Below, in pieces: positions 8,385-16,875 of a stretch of DNA of 64,000 bases. Positions within the stretch are counted from its first letter, which is position 1, and the number at the start of each line of letters is the position of its first letter. Made by a program: the position numbers and the translations under genes. The notes under the pieces were generated by a model. It had not been told where the DNA came from, did not search any database, and saw nothing but the letters and a program-made list of their open reading frames with translations. This stretch comes from Mycobacterium sp. 852002-51163_SCH5372311 (lineage in GTDB: Bacteria; Actinomycetota; Actinomycetes; Mycobacteriales; Mycobacteriaceae), in contig NZ_LZIJ01000171.1 of the NCBI RefSeq assembly GCF_001667115.1, positions 124,001-188,000 on the forward strand, given 5' to 3'.

Positions 8385-9374
8385 TCAGCCGGGCCGGCTG
8401 CCGATCTCCAGGCCGGCGAGCTGCGACGTGCCGTCGAAAATGGTGCGGCCCCATTCGCGGACCCTGCACCGCAGGGTACCGGCCAGGTACTCGTAGTCGG
8501 TGTCGATGTTGCGGCGCTCGGCCGGCAGCGGCACCGGAAGCACGTGCGGTCCCGCGCCGACACCCTGTCCGTCCAGCTCGACCCGATAGCGCGCGGTGCG
8601 CGCGTCGATGTGCCACCGGTGTCCGTCGCAACTGGACGACACCAGCGCGGGCGGAGTGATCCGTAGCACCCGATCTCCCAGTCGCACAACGACTCCGGTG
8701 ACATCTCGTTTCAGTGGGCCCAGCTCCAGCAGGCCGCCCGAGAATGCCACGCACACGTCGTCCCCGCCGAAGTCATGAGCCTGGCCCCACCACCAGCGCA
8801 GCGGGAAGCCCGCGCCCCAGTTGCGTTCGCAGTACAAGGTGGCGTCGGTGAACGTCCAAGTCTCGTCGCCGACGGTCGCCGTACCCGAAGCCTTGCCGCC
8901 CAGCCGGTAGGGATGCCAATACTGGTTCAGGAACGGTACCGACGAGAACGCCCCGCCACCACCAAATGCCTTGGGCCACTGGCATTCCTGGGTGAGCTTC
9001 ACGTTGACCTCGCTGTCGCCGATGACCATCCTGAGCTGATCGCGATCGGCGTCGACGATGTCGGACCCCGCGCGGGCCTTCACCGAAAAGCGGGTTCGGT
9101 CAGCGCTGACGCCGTCGATCGCGGCAGAACGCACCACTCCGCCTGGGTGCAGAGCAATCGCGGCGGTCGACCAGTCGCCCTCCGGGTGACGGTTCGCGCT
9201 GCACAGCGCCACCACCACCCGCTCGTCGACCGGGTCCGAAAGCCGCCAGAACCACCCCTCCATCTCGGTGCCGTGCGACGGCAGCGGATCCCCGAACGGC
9301 AGATCGGCCCCGGTCCTCCGATAGATTGAAACAAGCCGCTGACCGGTGTGTGCAAGAGAACCGACGATGTCCAC
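8385..9374 (-). CDS. Tocopherol-cyclase-like protein
   Basis: About 329 residues from a GTG start at 9374. It contains the tocopherol-cyclase-like pattern EGWFWRLSDP near the N-terminus and CERNWGAGFPLRWWWGQAHD near residue 185, with aromatic-rich beta strands throughout. Plant and cyanobacterial members close the chromanol ring; bacterial relatives outside phototrophs are of unknown role, probably binding or modifying a hydrophobic substrate. No signal peptide is seen. The gene ends 15 bases from the convergent hypothetical gene. Assignment rests on the motif, so the family is likely but the reaction is not. Confidence 0.6.
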   Translation of the reverse strand: MDIVGSLAHTGQRLVSIYRRTGADLPFGDPLPSHGTEMEGWFWRLSDPVDERVVVALCSANRHPEGDWSTAAIALHPGGVVRSAAIDGVSADRTRFSVKARAGSDIVDADRDQLRMVIGDSEVNVKLTQECQWPKAFGGGGAFSSVPFLNQYWHPYRLGGKASGTATVGDETWTFTDATLYCERNWGAGFPLRWWWGQAHDFGGDDVCVAFSGGLLELGPLKRDVTGVVVRLGDRVLRITPPALVSSSCDGHRWHIDARTARYRVELDGQGVGAGPHVLPVPLPAERRNIDTDYEYLAGTLRCRVREWGRTIFDGTSQLAGLEIGSRPG

Positions 9375-9446
9375 GGCACTGTTGATACCCCGCGACGGGT
9401 TGATCGAACCGGGACGACGTCGGCGCGCGGCAGAGGGTCGGTCCGC

Positions 9447-10136
9447 TCAGGAATCGCCGCGGGTGTCGATCACACGTTGCGCTATTTCGGTGAGTGGGGT
9501 GTTGTCCTCCTGGGAAAGTTGTCTCAGCATGTCGAAGGCACGGACGTCGTCGACGTTGAAGCGCTCCATGATGATGCCCTTGGCCTGCCCGATGCGGTCC
9601 CTGCTCGACAGGGCCGATTGGAGCTGCCGGCCGTGGCGGTGGGACATGATCGCGGCGGCGGCATGGGCGGCAAGCACCGTTCCGATCGTCTCCCGCTCGC
9701 TATCCCACTCCGTCGGCTGAAAGCCGAACAGGTTCAGCGCGCCGGCCGTCCGTTGGTGGGTGTAGAGCCGGAGGGACATCCCGCTGAGCACACCGAGCTT
9801 GACGACGGCAGCCGAATATGCGGGCCAGCGGGTTTCCTTGCGGAAGTCGTCGGTGCGGACGATGACGTCGTGGAGTGCGGCGTCCATGCAGGGTCCCTCC
9901 TGCAGGGTGTGCTGCAGTTCGTCGAGTTCGTGCGGCAGCCCGTCGGTACCGGCGTGCGACTCGAATTCCCCGCCCTTCTTGATCAGCAGGATTCCGGCCG
10001 TGTCGACACCCGGGATCAGCTCCACCGCGGCGGTGGTGACCTCCTGGAAAATGTCTTCAGCCCCGCGTGGGACGGCCACCGCACGGGCCAGCTCGGCCAT
10101 GCGAACCGCCAACTCATGGCTGGATTGCTGAGACAT
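9447..10136 (-). CDS. GAF and ANTAR domain regulator
   Basis: 229 residues. A GAF sensor domain occupies about residues 15-160 (GVDTAGILLIKKGG, LQEGPCMDAAL). It is followed by an ANTAR RNA-binding domain at about 165-225: LSSRDRIGQAKGIIMERF then AFDMLRQLSQ and ITEIAQRVIDT-type spacing. ANTAR proteins bind tandem hairpins in nascent RNA and prevent termination; mycobacteria carry several GAF-ANTAR proteins. No two-hairpin ANTAR target was identified beside the gene. Confidence 0.85.
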   Translation of the reverse strand: MSQQSSHELAVRMAELARAVAVPRGAEDIFQEVTTAAVELIPGVDTAGILLIKKGGEFESHAGTDGLPHELDELQHTLQEGPCMDAALHDVIVRTDDFRKETRWPAYSAAVVKLGVLSGMSLRLYTHQRTAGALNLFGFQPTEWDSERETIGTVLAAHAAAAIMSHRHGRQLQSALSSRDRIGQAKGIIMERFNVDDVRAFDMLRQLSQEDNTPLTEIAQRVIDTRGDS

Positions 10137-10518
10137 GCGCTTCAGTTTGCCCCATTTGGCGGTAGCTAAACCCGTTGAGCCCGAGCGGCGGCAATAAGCC
10201 AGTGGGGCAAGGGATTACGAGCGCAGCGTGCGGCGCTGACCGCTGACATCGCCGTCCCGGCCGGCAGTGCCTCCTGCGCCGGAAAGTACCGATACATCTT
10301 CTGGCGGGCATCCCAGAGCAGTTGGGAGACCGCCAAGACGCTCAGGGCGCCTGGAGTTGAGAAGGGGCGCTCGGACAGGTGAGCCTGCTAAGCCACTGCC
10401 GTCACTCCAAGAAAAGCAGGTGTTTCTGGTCCACCAGTGAGCGACGAATTGGGATTTGAAAACTGGCTAAGTGCATCATCAGCCACACCGGTCACTCCCG
10501 TCGCCGGAAAGAGGCTTC

Positions 10519-10597
10519 GTGTCTTTTTGTCCAACTCATAGCGACAAATTGACCTGCCGCGCAGCGGTTGTCGCTCGGAGGCGGACAAAAGACATAC
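10519..10597. repeat. Inverted pair of a ~31-base intergenic motif
   Basis: The copy at 10519-10549 reads on the minus strand as ATTTGTCGCT...GGACAAAAAGACAC. The copy at 10568-10597 reads on the plus strand as TTGTCGCTCGG...GGACAAAAGACATAC. The two face each other across 18 bases and could fold as a long hairpin. A third copy at 32614-32648 shares a run of 23 identical bases with the plus-strand copy. No open reading frame or transposase accompanies them. Confidence 0.7.
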
Positions 10598-10782
10598 ACC
10601 CGAGATTCTGTGACGGATGAGACGCTTGAGAAACACCCGGCCAACCGGTTCTGTGCACCACCAAGCTGCCCCGGCCCGCACGCAATCTTCATTCAGCCCG
10701 AAACGGGTTGGGCAATTGCGAAATTGGAGCTTTGCGCCTTAAGGCTGACGCTGTGCATGCCGGCCAGCACGTCGCCGGCGAC

Positions 10783-10920
10783 CTTGAGTGTGAAGCGACG
10801 GCTTTCGTTGTGAACTGACGGCTTTCAGTGTGAAAGGAGGGCGGGAATCGGCGCGACTTTCCGCCCAGGCTTCACCCGCAACGCCGACGATTCACCCGCA
10901 ACGCCGACGATTCACACTCG
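10783..10920. repeat. Symmetrical repeat array around a hairpin, copy 1
   Basis: Left arm: two ~22-base units of the form GTGTGAAGCGACGGCTTTC. Centre: 10837-10866, GAGGGCGGGAATCGGCGCG...TTTCCGCCC, able to form a short GC-rich stem. Right arm: the exact 20-base unit TTCACCCGCAACGCCGACGA twice (10871-10890, 10891-10910) and a partial third. Right units resemble the reverse complement of left-type units. The centre recurs at 32493-32522 with two mismatches. Confidence 0.75.
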
Positions 10921-11009
10921 AAGCCTGAGACCACGCGGGCACCTTCACGCGAACCCTTTTCGTCCGCCTCACGACACAAATCGCTTGGCGCGCAACAAGC
11001 GACCAGCGG

Positions 11010-12023
11010 CTAGGAATCACCGTCGAGCGCGAGGACGAGCTTCCCGGTGTTTTCACCGCGAAACAGCGCCAACAAGGCATCGGGAAAGTCGCCGACATCG
11101 CCGTGGATGACTTGCTCTCGCGAATGCAATTCACCACTGTCCAGCCACTCCGCAAGCTGCACAACGGCTTCGGCATGCCGATCGGCGTAGTCGAAAACCA
11201 CAAAGCCCGTCATCGAGGCCCGCGCCACCAGCAGCTGCATATAGTTACCCAGTCCGCGCAGCTCACCGGTGGCGTTGTACTGCGAGACAGCTCCGCACAG
11301 CACGACTCGCGCACCCCGCGCCAGCCGCGACAGCGCAGCCTCCAGAGCCTCTCCCCCGACATTGTCGAAGAACACGTCAATACCGTTGGGGGCGTGCGTC
11401 TTCAGCTGTCTACGCAGATCACCCGCTTTGTAGTCGACGGCCGCGTCGAAACCCAGCTCGTCCACCAGCCAGCGGCACTTGGCCTCGCCGCCGGCGATAC
11501 CGACCGCTCGGCACCCGCTGATCCGCGCAATCTGTCCGGCGATGCTGCCCACCGACCCGGCCGCACCGGAGACGACGACGGTCTGGCCCCGCTGCGGACG
11601 ACCGACATCGAGTAAGCCGAAGTAGGCCGTCAGCCCGCTGATGCCGAGCGCGCCGAGATGCACCGGCGCGGGCGCCAGCGTGGTGTCCACCGGCGTCACA
11701 CCGTCACCGCCGGATATCGCGTAACGCTGCACCCCGAAGAAGCCGTACACGTAATCCCCCACCGCGAAATCCTGGTGGCGCGAGTCGATTACGCGTCCGA
11801 TGCCACCGGCGCGCATCACCTCGCCGATTTCCACGGACGGGACGTAGGACCGCCCCGCGTTCATCCACGTCCGCATCGCCGGGTCGACGGACAGGTACTC
11901 GACTCGCACCAGAAACTCGCCGTCGGCCGGGCTCCCGACGGGCTCGTCGGCGATGTCCCAATCCGACGGCTTGGGCATGCCGACCGGACGGGCAGCCAGA
12001 CGGCACACAGTGTTGACGGGCAA
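11010..12023 (-). CDS. NADP-dependent MDR oxidoreductase (leukotriene B4 dehydrogenase-like)
   Basis: 337 residues, with the domain order of the zinc-free MDR group: GroES-like N-half with EYLSVDPAMRTWM, then a Rossmann half with VVSGAAGSVGSIAGQIAR near residue 150 and FDNVGGEALEAAL. No zinc-binding cysteines are seen. Family members reduce enones or alkenals with NADPH. The TTG start at 12023 lies two bases after the stop of the upstream luciferase-like gene, so it is the third gene of the operon that begins at 14114. Confidence 0.85.
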   Translation of the reverse strand: MPVNTVCRLAARPVGMPKPSDWDIADEPVGSPADGEFLVRVEYLSVDPAMRTWMNAGRSYVPSVEIGEVMRAGGIGRVIDSRHQDFAVGDYVYGFFGVQRYAISGGDGVTPVDTTLAPAPVHLGALGISGLTAYFGLLDVGRPQRGQTVVVSGAAGSVGSIAGQIARISGCRAVGIAGGEAKCRWLVDELGFDAAVDYKAGDLRRQLKTHAPNGIDVFFDNVGGEALEAALSRLARGARVVLCGAVSQYNATGELRGLGNYMQLLVARASMTGFVVFDYADRHAEAVVQLAEWLDSGELHSREQVIHGDVGDFPDALLALFRGENTGKLVLALDGDS

Positions 12024-12024
12024 T

Positions 12025-12993
12025 TCACACCTCCATGGCAGAGCTGAGCGCGGTCAGGGTTGCCCGCGCCCCCGGGTCTTCAGCGGTGGCGGGCACCACC
12101 GCGACGCAGTCGGCTCCAGCTTGCCGATATGCGTTCAGCCGGGACGTAATTCGGTCGACGGAGCCCAGTGCGCTCACTTCGTCGAGCAGTTCGACCGGGA
12201 TGGCTGCGGCCAGTTCGCGGCGAGTCGCGCCGGTGCGGGCCCTGCGGACGAGGTCGTCGAAACCCAGTGCGCTGAACATTTCGCCGTAACCGGGGGGAGC
12301 GAGATAGACGGCCAGCTGAGCCGCCAGTTGGGTGTGCGCGGCAGTACCGGGATTTAGCGCGATCGGCACCCACACGGTGAGGCGCGGTGCGGGACGGTTT
12401 GTCGCCGCAGTCTCGATTGCCGTGCGAACCTCGGCGACGCGGGCCGGCGAAGCGAGGTTGAGCACCACTTCGTCGGCGTGCTGCGCCGCCAGCCGAATCA
12501 TCCCGGGTCCGAAGGCCCCCAATGCAATTCGCGTGTCTGGGCAGGCGTGACGCAGGCGGAAGCCGCGGCTGCTGACGTAGCGGCCGTTGTAGTCGACGCG
12601 TTCACCGGCCAATATCGAACGCAGACTTTCGATGGTTTCGCGCATGACCGGCACGTGGTGCGACCACTGGCGGTCATGCCACCCGGTCACGATCGCGGGA
12701 CTCGAGGCGCCCAGGGCGACGTCCACCGGGCCGCCGGTGAGGGACGCGACGGAACTTACTCCGAGCGCCAGCGTCACCGGTCCGCGAACGCCGACGGCCA
12801 GCGGCCCGATCTTCAGCGGCATCCCGGGCGCGCGCAGCCCGATCGCGGTAGCCAGCGCGAAGGCGTCGTAGGTGGCCATCTCGCCGACCCACACCGCATC
12901 GAACCCGGTTTCGGACGCCGCCGCCGCGACGTCCATTGCCTCGTCGTCGGGTCGGTCGAGCCAAAACGGCAGGGCGACTTCTAAATTCGTCAC
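12025..12993 (-). CDS. LLM-class F420-dependent oxidoreductase
   Basis: 322 residues of a luciferase-like TIM barrel. Landmarks are FDAVWVGEMATYDAFALA near residue 30, VSSVASLTGGPVDVALGASS in the middle and AHYPLHVP-like SHHVPVMRETIESLRSILAG after it. Mycobacterial members generally use F420 for hydride transfer. Its start overlaps the stop of the acyl-CoA dehydrogenase-like gene by four bases (12990-12993), indicating coupling. The gene order and neighbours match, from memory, Rv3093c-Rv3094c-Rv3095 of M. tuberculosis. Substrate unknown. Confidence 0.8.
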   Translation of the reverse strand: MTNLEVALPFWLDRPDDEAMDVAAAASETGFDAVWVGEMATYDAFALATAIGLRAPGMPLKIGPLAVGVRGPVTLALGVSSVASLTGGPVDVALGASSPAIVTGWHDRQWSHHVPVMRETIESLRSILAGERVDYNGRYVSSRGFRLRHACPDTRIALGAFGPGMIRLAAQHADEVVLNLASPARVAEVRTAIETAATNRPAPRLTVWVPIALNPGTAAHTQLAAQLAVYLAPPGYGEMFSALGFDDLVRRARTGATRRELAAAIPVELLDEVSALGSVDRITSRLNAYRQAGADCVAVVPATAEDPGARATLTALSSAMEV

Positions 12994-14114
12994 AGCATCG
13001 ACACGTCGGCGGACTGGCCGAGCAGGACGCGACCGGGCAGTTCACGAGAGGCCTCGTTGACCTGGAAGTGCGCGGTGGCGGTGAACGCGTCGCGGAACCG
13101 GCGCTGCAGAGGTGCCCCGTCGTAGATGGCGCTGCCACCCGCGAGGTCGTACATGTCGCGCACCACGTCAGCCGAGGTCCGTACCGCGTGAGTGGCGGCC
13201 AGACGCAGGCGGTTGCGGAGCGCCACCGGCACTGCGTCGTCAGCCTGGCTGGCCTGCCAGGCGGCCTCGATCGACTCGTAATACAGTGCGCGAGCGGCAC
13301 TTAGCGATGCCTCGGCGGCGGCCACCGACGCTTGGGTGGCCGGGCGCTCGGCCAGCGTGCGACTTGATCCCAGGCCCTTCTTGCCGCCGGCCAACTCCAC
13401 AAGGTCGTCGATCGCGGCGCGCGCGTTGCCCAACGCCGCCGCGCCGATGGACAACGCGAAGAACCCGAACACCGGAAACCGGTACAGCGGCCGGTCCAGG
13501 ATCGGACCGTCGAACACCGAGAAGACGCGATCGGCGGGTACGAGGACTTCGTCGGCGGCGCTGTCGTGGCTGCCGGTACCGCGCAAACCCAGCGTGTGCC
13601 AGGTGTCGAGGATCCGCAGGTCGGCTTTGGGTATCGCGACGACGGACGGCACCCGCCGATCGTCGACGAAGCATCCCGCGAACAACATGTCGGCGTGGTT
13701 GATGCCACTGCAGAATGGCCAGCGCCCGGACACCACGACTCCGCCGTCGACCGATTTCGCCGTACCGCGTGGCGCCCACACACCTGCCGCGACACCCCGT
13801 CCGCCGCCGAACATCTCCTCACGGCTGGATGCAGGCAGGTATGCGACCAGCAGGGCGCTCGTGATTGCGATCGACACACACCAACCCGCCGATGCGTCGC
13901 CTCGAGCCAGCGCTTCGGCGCATCTCAGAGTCAGCCCGGGCGACAACTCGGGCGCCGCTACTTCGCGCGGCATGGTGGCGCGTAGCAGCCCGGCCTCGTT
14001 CAGGCGGGTAACCAATTCGTCTGGGAGTCGGCGTTCGCGGTCGATCTCCGCCGACATTTCACGGGCCGAAAGCGCGATCTTCTCGGCGACGATCTCGATA
14101 TCCGTGTGATTCAT
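12990..14114 (-). CDS. Acyl-CoA dehydrogenase-like flavin monooxygenase
   Basis: 374 residues. The N-terminal helical domain (LPDELVTRLNEAGLLRATMP) and the central strand region (VVSGRWPFCSGINHADMLF, LRGTGSHDSAADEVLVPADR) match the acyl-CoA dehydrogenase fold. In particular they match the group that acts as a flavin-dependent oxygenase (HsaA/DszC type) rather than as a dehydrogenase. First gene of a three-gene operon, divergent from the HxlR regulator at 14192. An enzyme of this type paired with a flavin or F420 oxidoreductase suggests hydroxylation of an aromatic or lipid substrate. Confidence 0.75.
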   Translation of the reverse strand: MNHTDIEIVAEKIALSAREMSAEIDRERRLPDELVTRLNEAGLLRATMPREVAAPELSPGLTLRCAEALARGDASAGWCVSIAITSALLVAYLPASSREEMFGGGRGVAAGVWAPRGTAKSVDGGVVVSGRWPFCSGINHADMLFAGCFVDDRRVPSVVAIPKADLRILDTWHTLGLRGTGSHDSAADEVLVPADRVFSVFDGPILDRPLYRFPVFGFFALSIGAAALGNARAAIDDLVELAGGKKGLGSSRTLAERPATQASVAAAEASLSAARALYYESIEAAWQASQADDAVPVALRNRLRLAATHAVRTSADVVRDMYDLAGGSAIYDGAPLQRRFRDAFTATAHFQVNEASRELPGRVLLGQSADVSML

Positions 14115-14133
14115 CGCGGCTCCTGATCCGGAC

Positions 14134-14190
14134 GGTTCAATTACGTTACCACCTATGGTTCAGCAATTGAACCGGGTACAGTTGTTGAAC
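14134..14190. promoter_or_regulatory. Array of GTTCAA half-sites, likely HxlR operator
   Basis: Between the divergent genes lie GGTTCAATT (14134-14142), the palindrome GGTTCA-5-TGAACC (14157-14173), and a further TTGAAC (14185-14190) touching the HxlR start. The 9-base arms GGTTCAATT and AATTGAACC (14165-14173) are also perfect complements. HxlR dimers bind such inverted repeats, so autoregulation and control of the operon opposite are likely. Confidence 0.6.
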
Positions 14191-14191
14191 T

Positions 14192-14644
14192 ATGACGGCC
14201 GATCTGTCTCACCGCTTCGAAGGCGAGTCGGTCGGCCGCGCCCTCGAGCTGGTCGGCGAGCGCTGGACCCTGCTCATCCTGCGCGAGGCGTTCTTCGGCG
14301 TGCAGCGCTTCGGCCAGCTCGCTCGTAACCTCAACATCCCGCGGCCCACGCTCTCGTCGCGGTTGCGCACGCTCGTGGAGGTCGGTTTGCTGGACCGGGT
14401 GCCCTATTCGCGAGACCCGGAGCGCCACGAGTACCGACTCACCGAGGCCGGTCACGACCTTTTCGCCGCGATCGTTGTCCTCATGCAATGGGGTGACGAG
14501 CACCTGCCGCACCCGAACGGGCCGCCGATCGTGCTGCGTCACAACGGCTGTGGTGAAATCGCGGATCCGCGCCTGATCTGCGCGCACTGCGGCGACGAGA
14601 TCACCGCACGGAATGTGACACCGGAAGCCGGACCGGGCTACTGA
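14192..14644 (+). CDS. HxlR-family transcriptional regulator
   Basis: 150 residues. The winged helix is typical of HxlR: residues 10-95 include ALELVGERWTLLILREAFFG, RFGQLARNLNIPRPTLSSRL and the wing YSRDPERHEYRLTEAG. A C-terminal extension contains paired cysteines (CGEIADPRLICAHCGDE), a possible metal or redox site not present in shorter family members. It faces the oxidoreductase operon and probably controls it through the half-sites at 14134-14190. Confidence 0.85.
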   Translation: MTADLSHRFEGESVGRALELVGERWTLLILREAFFGVQRFGQLARNLNIPRPTLSSRLRTLVEVGLLDRVPYSRDPERHEYRLTEAGHDLFAAIVVLMQWGDEHLPHPNGPPIVLRHNGCGEIADPRLICAHCGDEITARNVTPEAGPGY

Positions 14645-14678
14645 CGCCGTTCAGCCCGCGAGGAACGCAATTCGGTGC

Positions 14679-15131
14679 TCAATCTTCGGTTTCGACTACC
14701 AGCACCTCGGTTTTGGCGCGACGAGAAACAGCCCTCGAAACCGAACCCAGGACCCGTCCGGCGATCGAGTTGGCGCCGACATTTCCGACCACAAGCAAAT
14801 CAGCTTTAGCGTCCTCGGCCAACTGCACCAGCGCGTCCACCGGAGCGCCTTCTACGGCACGCTCCTCGACGTCGGTGGCACCGGCGTCACGCGCCCTGCC
14901 TGCGGCTTGGCGAAGCATTTCGTAGACGGGCGCGTTGCCTTCGGTCCGATATTCCTCTTTGCCAGGCTGATCAGGATCGGGTCCGGCAGGGTCATGATCG
15001 GTATCGAGAAACGCTGAGGCGACAATGAGCTTTGCTCCCGAGTCCCCAGCGATCGCCGCAGCGCGGTCAACCGCGCGAAACGACGTCTCCGATCCGTCGG
15101 TACCAACCACCACAACCTTGTATTTGCTCAT
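14679..15131 (-). CDS. Universal stress protein (UspA family)
   Basis: 150 residues from ATG 15131 (MSKYKVVVVGTDGS); an upstream in-frame start is less typical. The Usp ATP-binding signature is seen near the end as LLVVGNVGANSIAGRVLGSV with S-rich SRAVSRRAK following. One domain of normal length. Usp proteins bind ATP and modulate persistence or stress survival in mycobacteria. No DosR box was found upstream; a different palindrome at 15179-15194 may regulate it. Confidence 0.85.
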   Translation of the reverse strand: MSKYKVVVVGTDGSETSFRAVDRAAAIAGDSGAKLIVASAFLDTDHDPAGPDPDQPGKEEYRTEGNAPVYEMLRQAAGRARDAGATDVEERAVEGAPVDALVQLAEDAKADLLVVGNVGANSIAGRVLGSVSRAVSRRAKTEVLVVETED

Positions 15132-15178
15132 GAATCCTCCCGAAGATTTCGACAACTAACTAGCCGCAATCAGGCCAA

Positions 15179-15194
15179 ACCAAACCAGTTTGGT
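15179..15194. promoter_or_regulatory. Palindrome upstream of the universal stress protein gene
   Basis: ACCAAAC-CA-GTTTGGT is a perfect 7-base inverted repeat 48 bases upstream of the Usp start codon. It does not match the DosR consensus. The binding protein is unknown. Confidence 0.4.
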
Positions 15195-15278
15195 CCCATC
15201 AGCTGACGGGCGGTCTAGCTGGCATTGCATTAAGGGTTGTGGCACAAGGCATTACGTGGTACACGCCGCGCCAGACGC

Positions 15279-15587
15279 TCAGTCCGGAATCACCCAGTCC
15301 GACCAGCGGTTAGCGGGGTTGACCCGGTATGAACCGGGAAAGACCCGGGCCATCAGGGCAGGCATTGCTTCGGTCCCCGGCAGCGTTCCCTGCCTTTTCC
15401 ATACGTCCGGGTCTTGGCATGACAGCTCGAAAGTCAGTTGCACAGGTATCGATCCCGGAAGCGCCTCCGCGCACGCCTGGGTAGCTGTAACCGTGTGGTC
15501 AGCATGGGCAATTGGCGCGAGCACCACAGCCGCCGCCCAAAACCCAGTTCCGGCAAGTAGTTTGGCCATCGGCGAGAAAATCGTCAC
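15279..15587 (-). CDS. Small secreted hypothetical protein
   Basis: 102 residues with a clear Sec signal peptide: a short N-terminus, the hydrophobic LLAGTGFWAAAVVLAPIA, and a cleavage-type site AHA-D near residue 29. The mature part has two cysteines (ATQACAEAL and ELSCQDPDV), likely a disulfide, and a C-terminus rich in Arg and Trp. Its ATG overlaps the stop of the MpaB-type oxygenase (ATGA), so the two are co-translated. Function not recognised. Confidence 0.65.
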   Translation of the reverse strand: MTIFSPMAKLLAGTGFWAAAVVLAPIAHADHTVTATQACAEALPGSIPVQLTFELSCQDPDVWKRQGTLPGTEAMPALMARVFPGSYRVNPANRWSDWVIPD

Positions 15588-16804
15588 GCGACCCTGTCCA
15601 TGTGCGCGGCCGAGTCGCCGATCGTCGCGCTGCCGTCGCCAATGATGGTGTGCAGCAGCGCTTTCTGCTCACGCTGTCCGCGGGCCGCCGCGCGGTCCAT
15701 ACCGCCGGGCAGGGCCAGGGCCGCGACGCTGCGGGTCATGTTGACCGGGATCCGCAACAGCGGATACCAGGGCGGCACGTAGGCCGGCAGGCCCAGCGCG
15801 CGCATCGCCCGCGGCCCGAGGAAGCCGCTGGTCACCGACAGGTGCTGCGCCCGTGCGACTCGGCGGCGCAGTCCCGGCATGCTGCGGTAGTGCCACACCA
15901 GCGGGTCGTCGGCCATCGGGACGGCCAGCTGCTTGGTGGACTCGTCGGGGCGGGCAAGTGCGGTAGACGTGTGATAGAGGACGCGCATCGCGTCGCGGAA
16001 GCTGTGCGGCAGCCATTCGTCCTGCACGCCGATCAGCCAGCCGACATAGCGGGTCAGGTGCGCGATGGCTTCCAGGTCGCGTGGCGTAGGAACGATTCCC
16101 ATCCCGATCGCGCCGACCGGTGGCGCAATGAGCGCGCCCACCAACGTTGCCGCCATGTCGGTTTGATTGACCGGCAGGCCCCATTCGTCGGCGCGCCAGT
16201 CGGCCATCGCTGACACATAGCGACGCACCAGCGCGTGGATCAACCGCACTCGCAGGGTCGAGCGGTAACCGACGGCCAACGGCGCCAGGCCGCCGTCGGA
16301 GATGACGTCCATTGCCCACTGCATGGTCTCCGCGAACCGCTTGTTCGAGCCCTTCTCCAGCGCCCCGGTCCGCAACAGCGTCTTGTTGAATTCGGAGAAT
16401 TGGTAGCCGCCCAGAAGTGACACGTCGCGGGCGACGTACATGCCGTCGGCGCCGCCTCTGCGCAGTGCCCGTTGTCCTCTGCGTAGCTTGCGCGCGTCAA
16501 CCCAATCCGGAACCGCCTCCACCCCAACAAAGAAGTCGCGCAACGGGTCCGGCGCTTCGGGGACGTTCGCGATGCCCTCGTTAAGCGCCCGGTCGAACAG
16601 CGGGCGCATCTGCTCCATCCCGGCGGACGCCATCCACTCGACCAGGCGGTCCATCGGCTCGTCGCCGACGGTGAGCCGTTCGCCCAGCCTGCGCCACTGC
16701 TCCGGCGTGGGCTCACGCAAGCCCAACAGCCGCGCAGACAACGAGATGGCAGCCGGAACCGGCAACGGCTTGTCGGGATGGCGAGCCGGAACAGGCAGGT
16801 TCAT
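15584..16804 (-). CDS. Oxygenase MpaB family protein (DUF2236)
   Basis: 406 residues starting at ATG 16804. DUF2236 features are visible: GADGMYVARDVSLLGGYQF, the FAETMQWAMDV stretch, a His-rich core with RVRLIHALVRRYV, and DMAATLVGALIAPP. The family includes latex-clearing protein and fungal MpaB and binds heme b in characterised members. Divergent from the TetR gene at 16876, with 71 bases between them, which suggests control by that regulator. The small secreted protein follows in an overlapping frame. Substrate unknown. Confidence 0.75.
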   Translation of the reverse strand: MNLPVPARHPDKPLPVPAAISLSARLLGLREPTPEQWRRLGERLTVGDEPMDRLVEWMASAGMEQMRPLFDRALNEGIANVPEAPDPLRDFFVGVEAVPDWVDARKLRRGQRALRRGGADGMYVARDVSLLGGYQFSEFNKTLLRTGALEKGSNKRFAETMQWAMDVISDGGLAPLAVGYRSTLRVRLIHALVRRYVSAMADWRADEWGLPVNQTDMAATLVGALIAPPVGAIGMGIVPTPRDLEAIAHLTRYVGWLIGVQDEWLPHSFRDAMRVLYHTSTALARPDESTKQLAVPMADDPLVWHYRSMPGLRRRVARAQHLSVTSGFLGPRAMRALGLPAYVPPWYPLLRIPVNMTRSVAALALPGGMDRAAARGQREQKALLHTIIGDGSATIGDSAAHMDRVA

Positions 16805-16875
16805 CACCGCTCCTTGAGGCGCAGTTTGGATAACGCTCGTGTTCCAAAGGTAGGTTCCGGGTAGGGTTGCTGTCA

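Larger units (their letters stand above)
10137..11009. other. Long intergenic region with repeat modules and a possible decayed ORF
   Basis: No convincing gene lies in this 873-base stretch. It holds an inverted pair of a ~31-base motif (10519-10549 minus, 10568-10597 plus), and a second module at 10783-10920 built of ~20-base repeats around a central hairpin. On the minus strand about 68 codons ending at TAG 10166-10168 read like protein (QLLWDARQKMYRYFPAQEA) but are preceded by an in-frame stop without a start codon, so this may be a gene relic. The rest shows nothing recognisable. Confidence 0.6.

Noticed and set aside
10871..10910. CRISPR-like direct repeats (two exact 20-base copies)
   Set aside because: They abut with no spacers and belong to the symmetrical array around a hairpin. 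There are no cas genes.
15512..16213. A 233-codon frame on the plus strand
   Set aside because: It is antisense to the MpaB-type oxygenase gene; no motif supports it.
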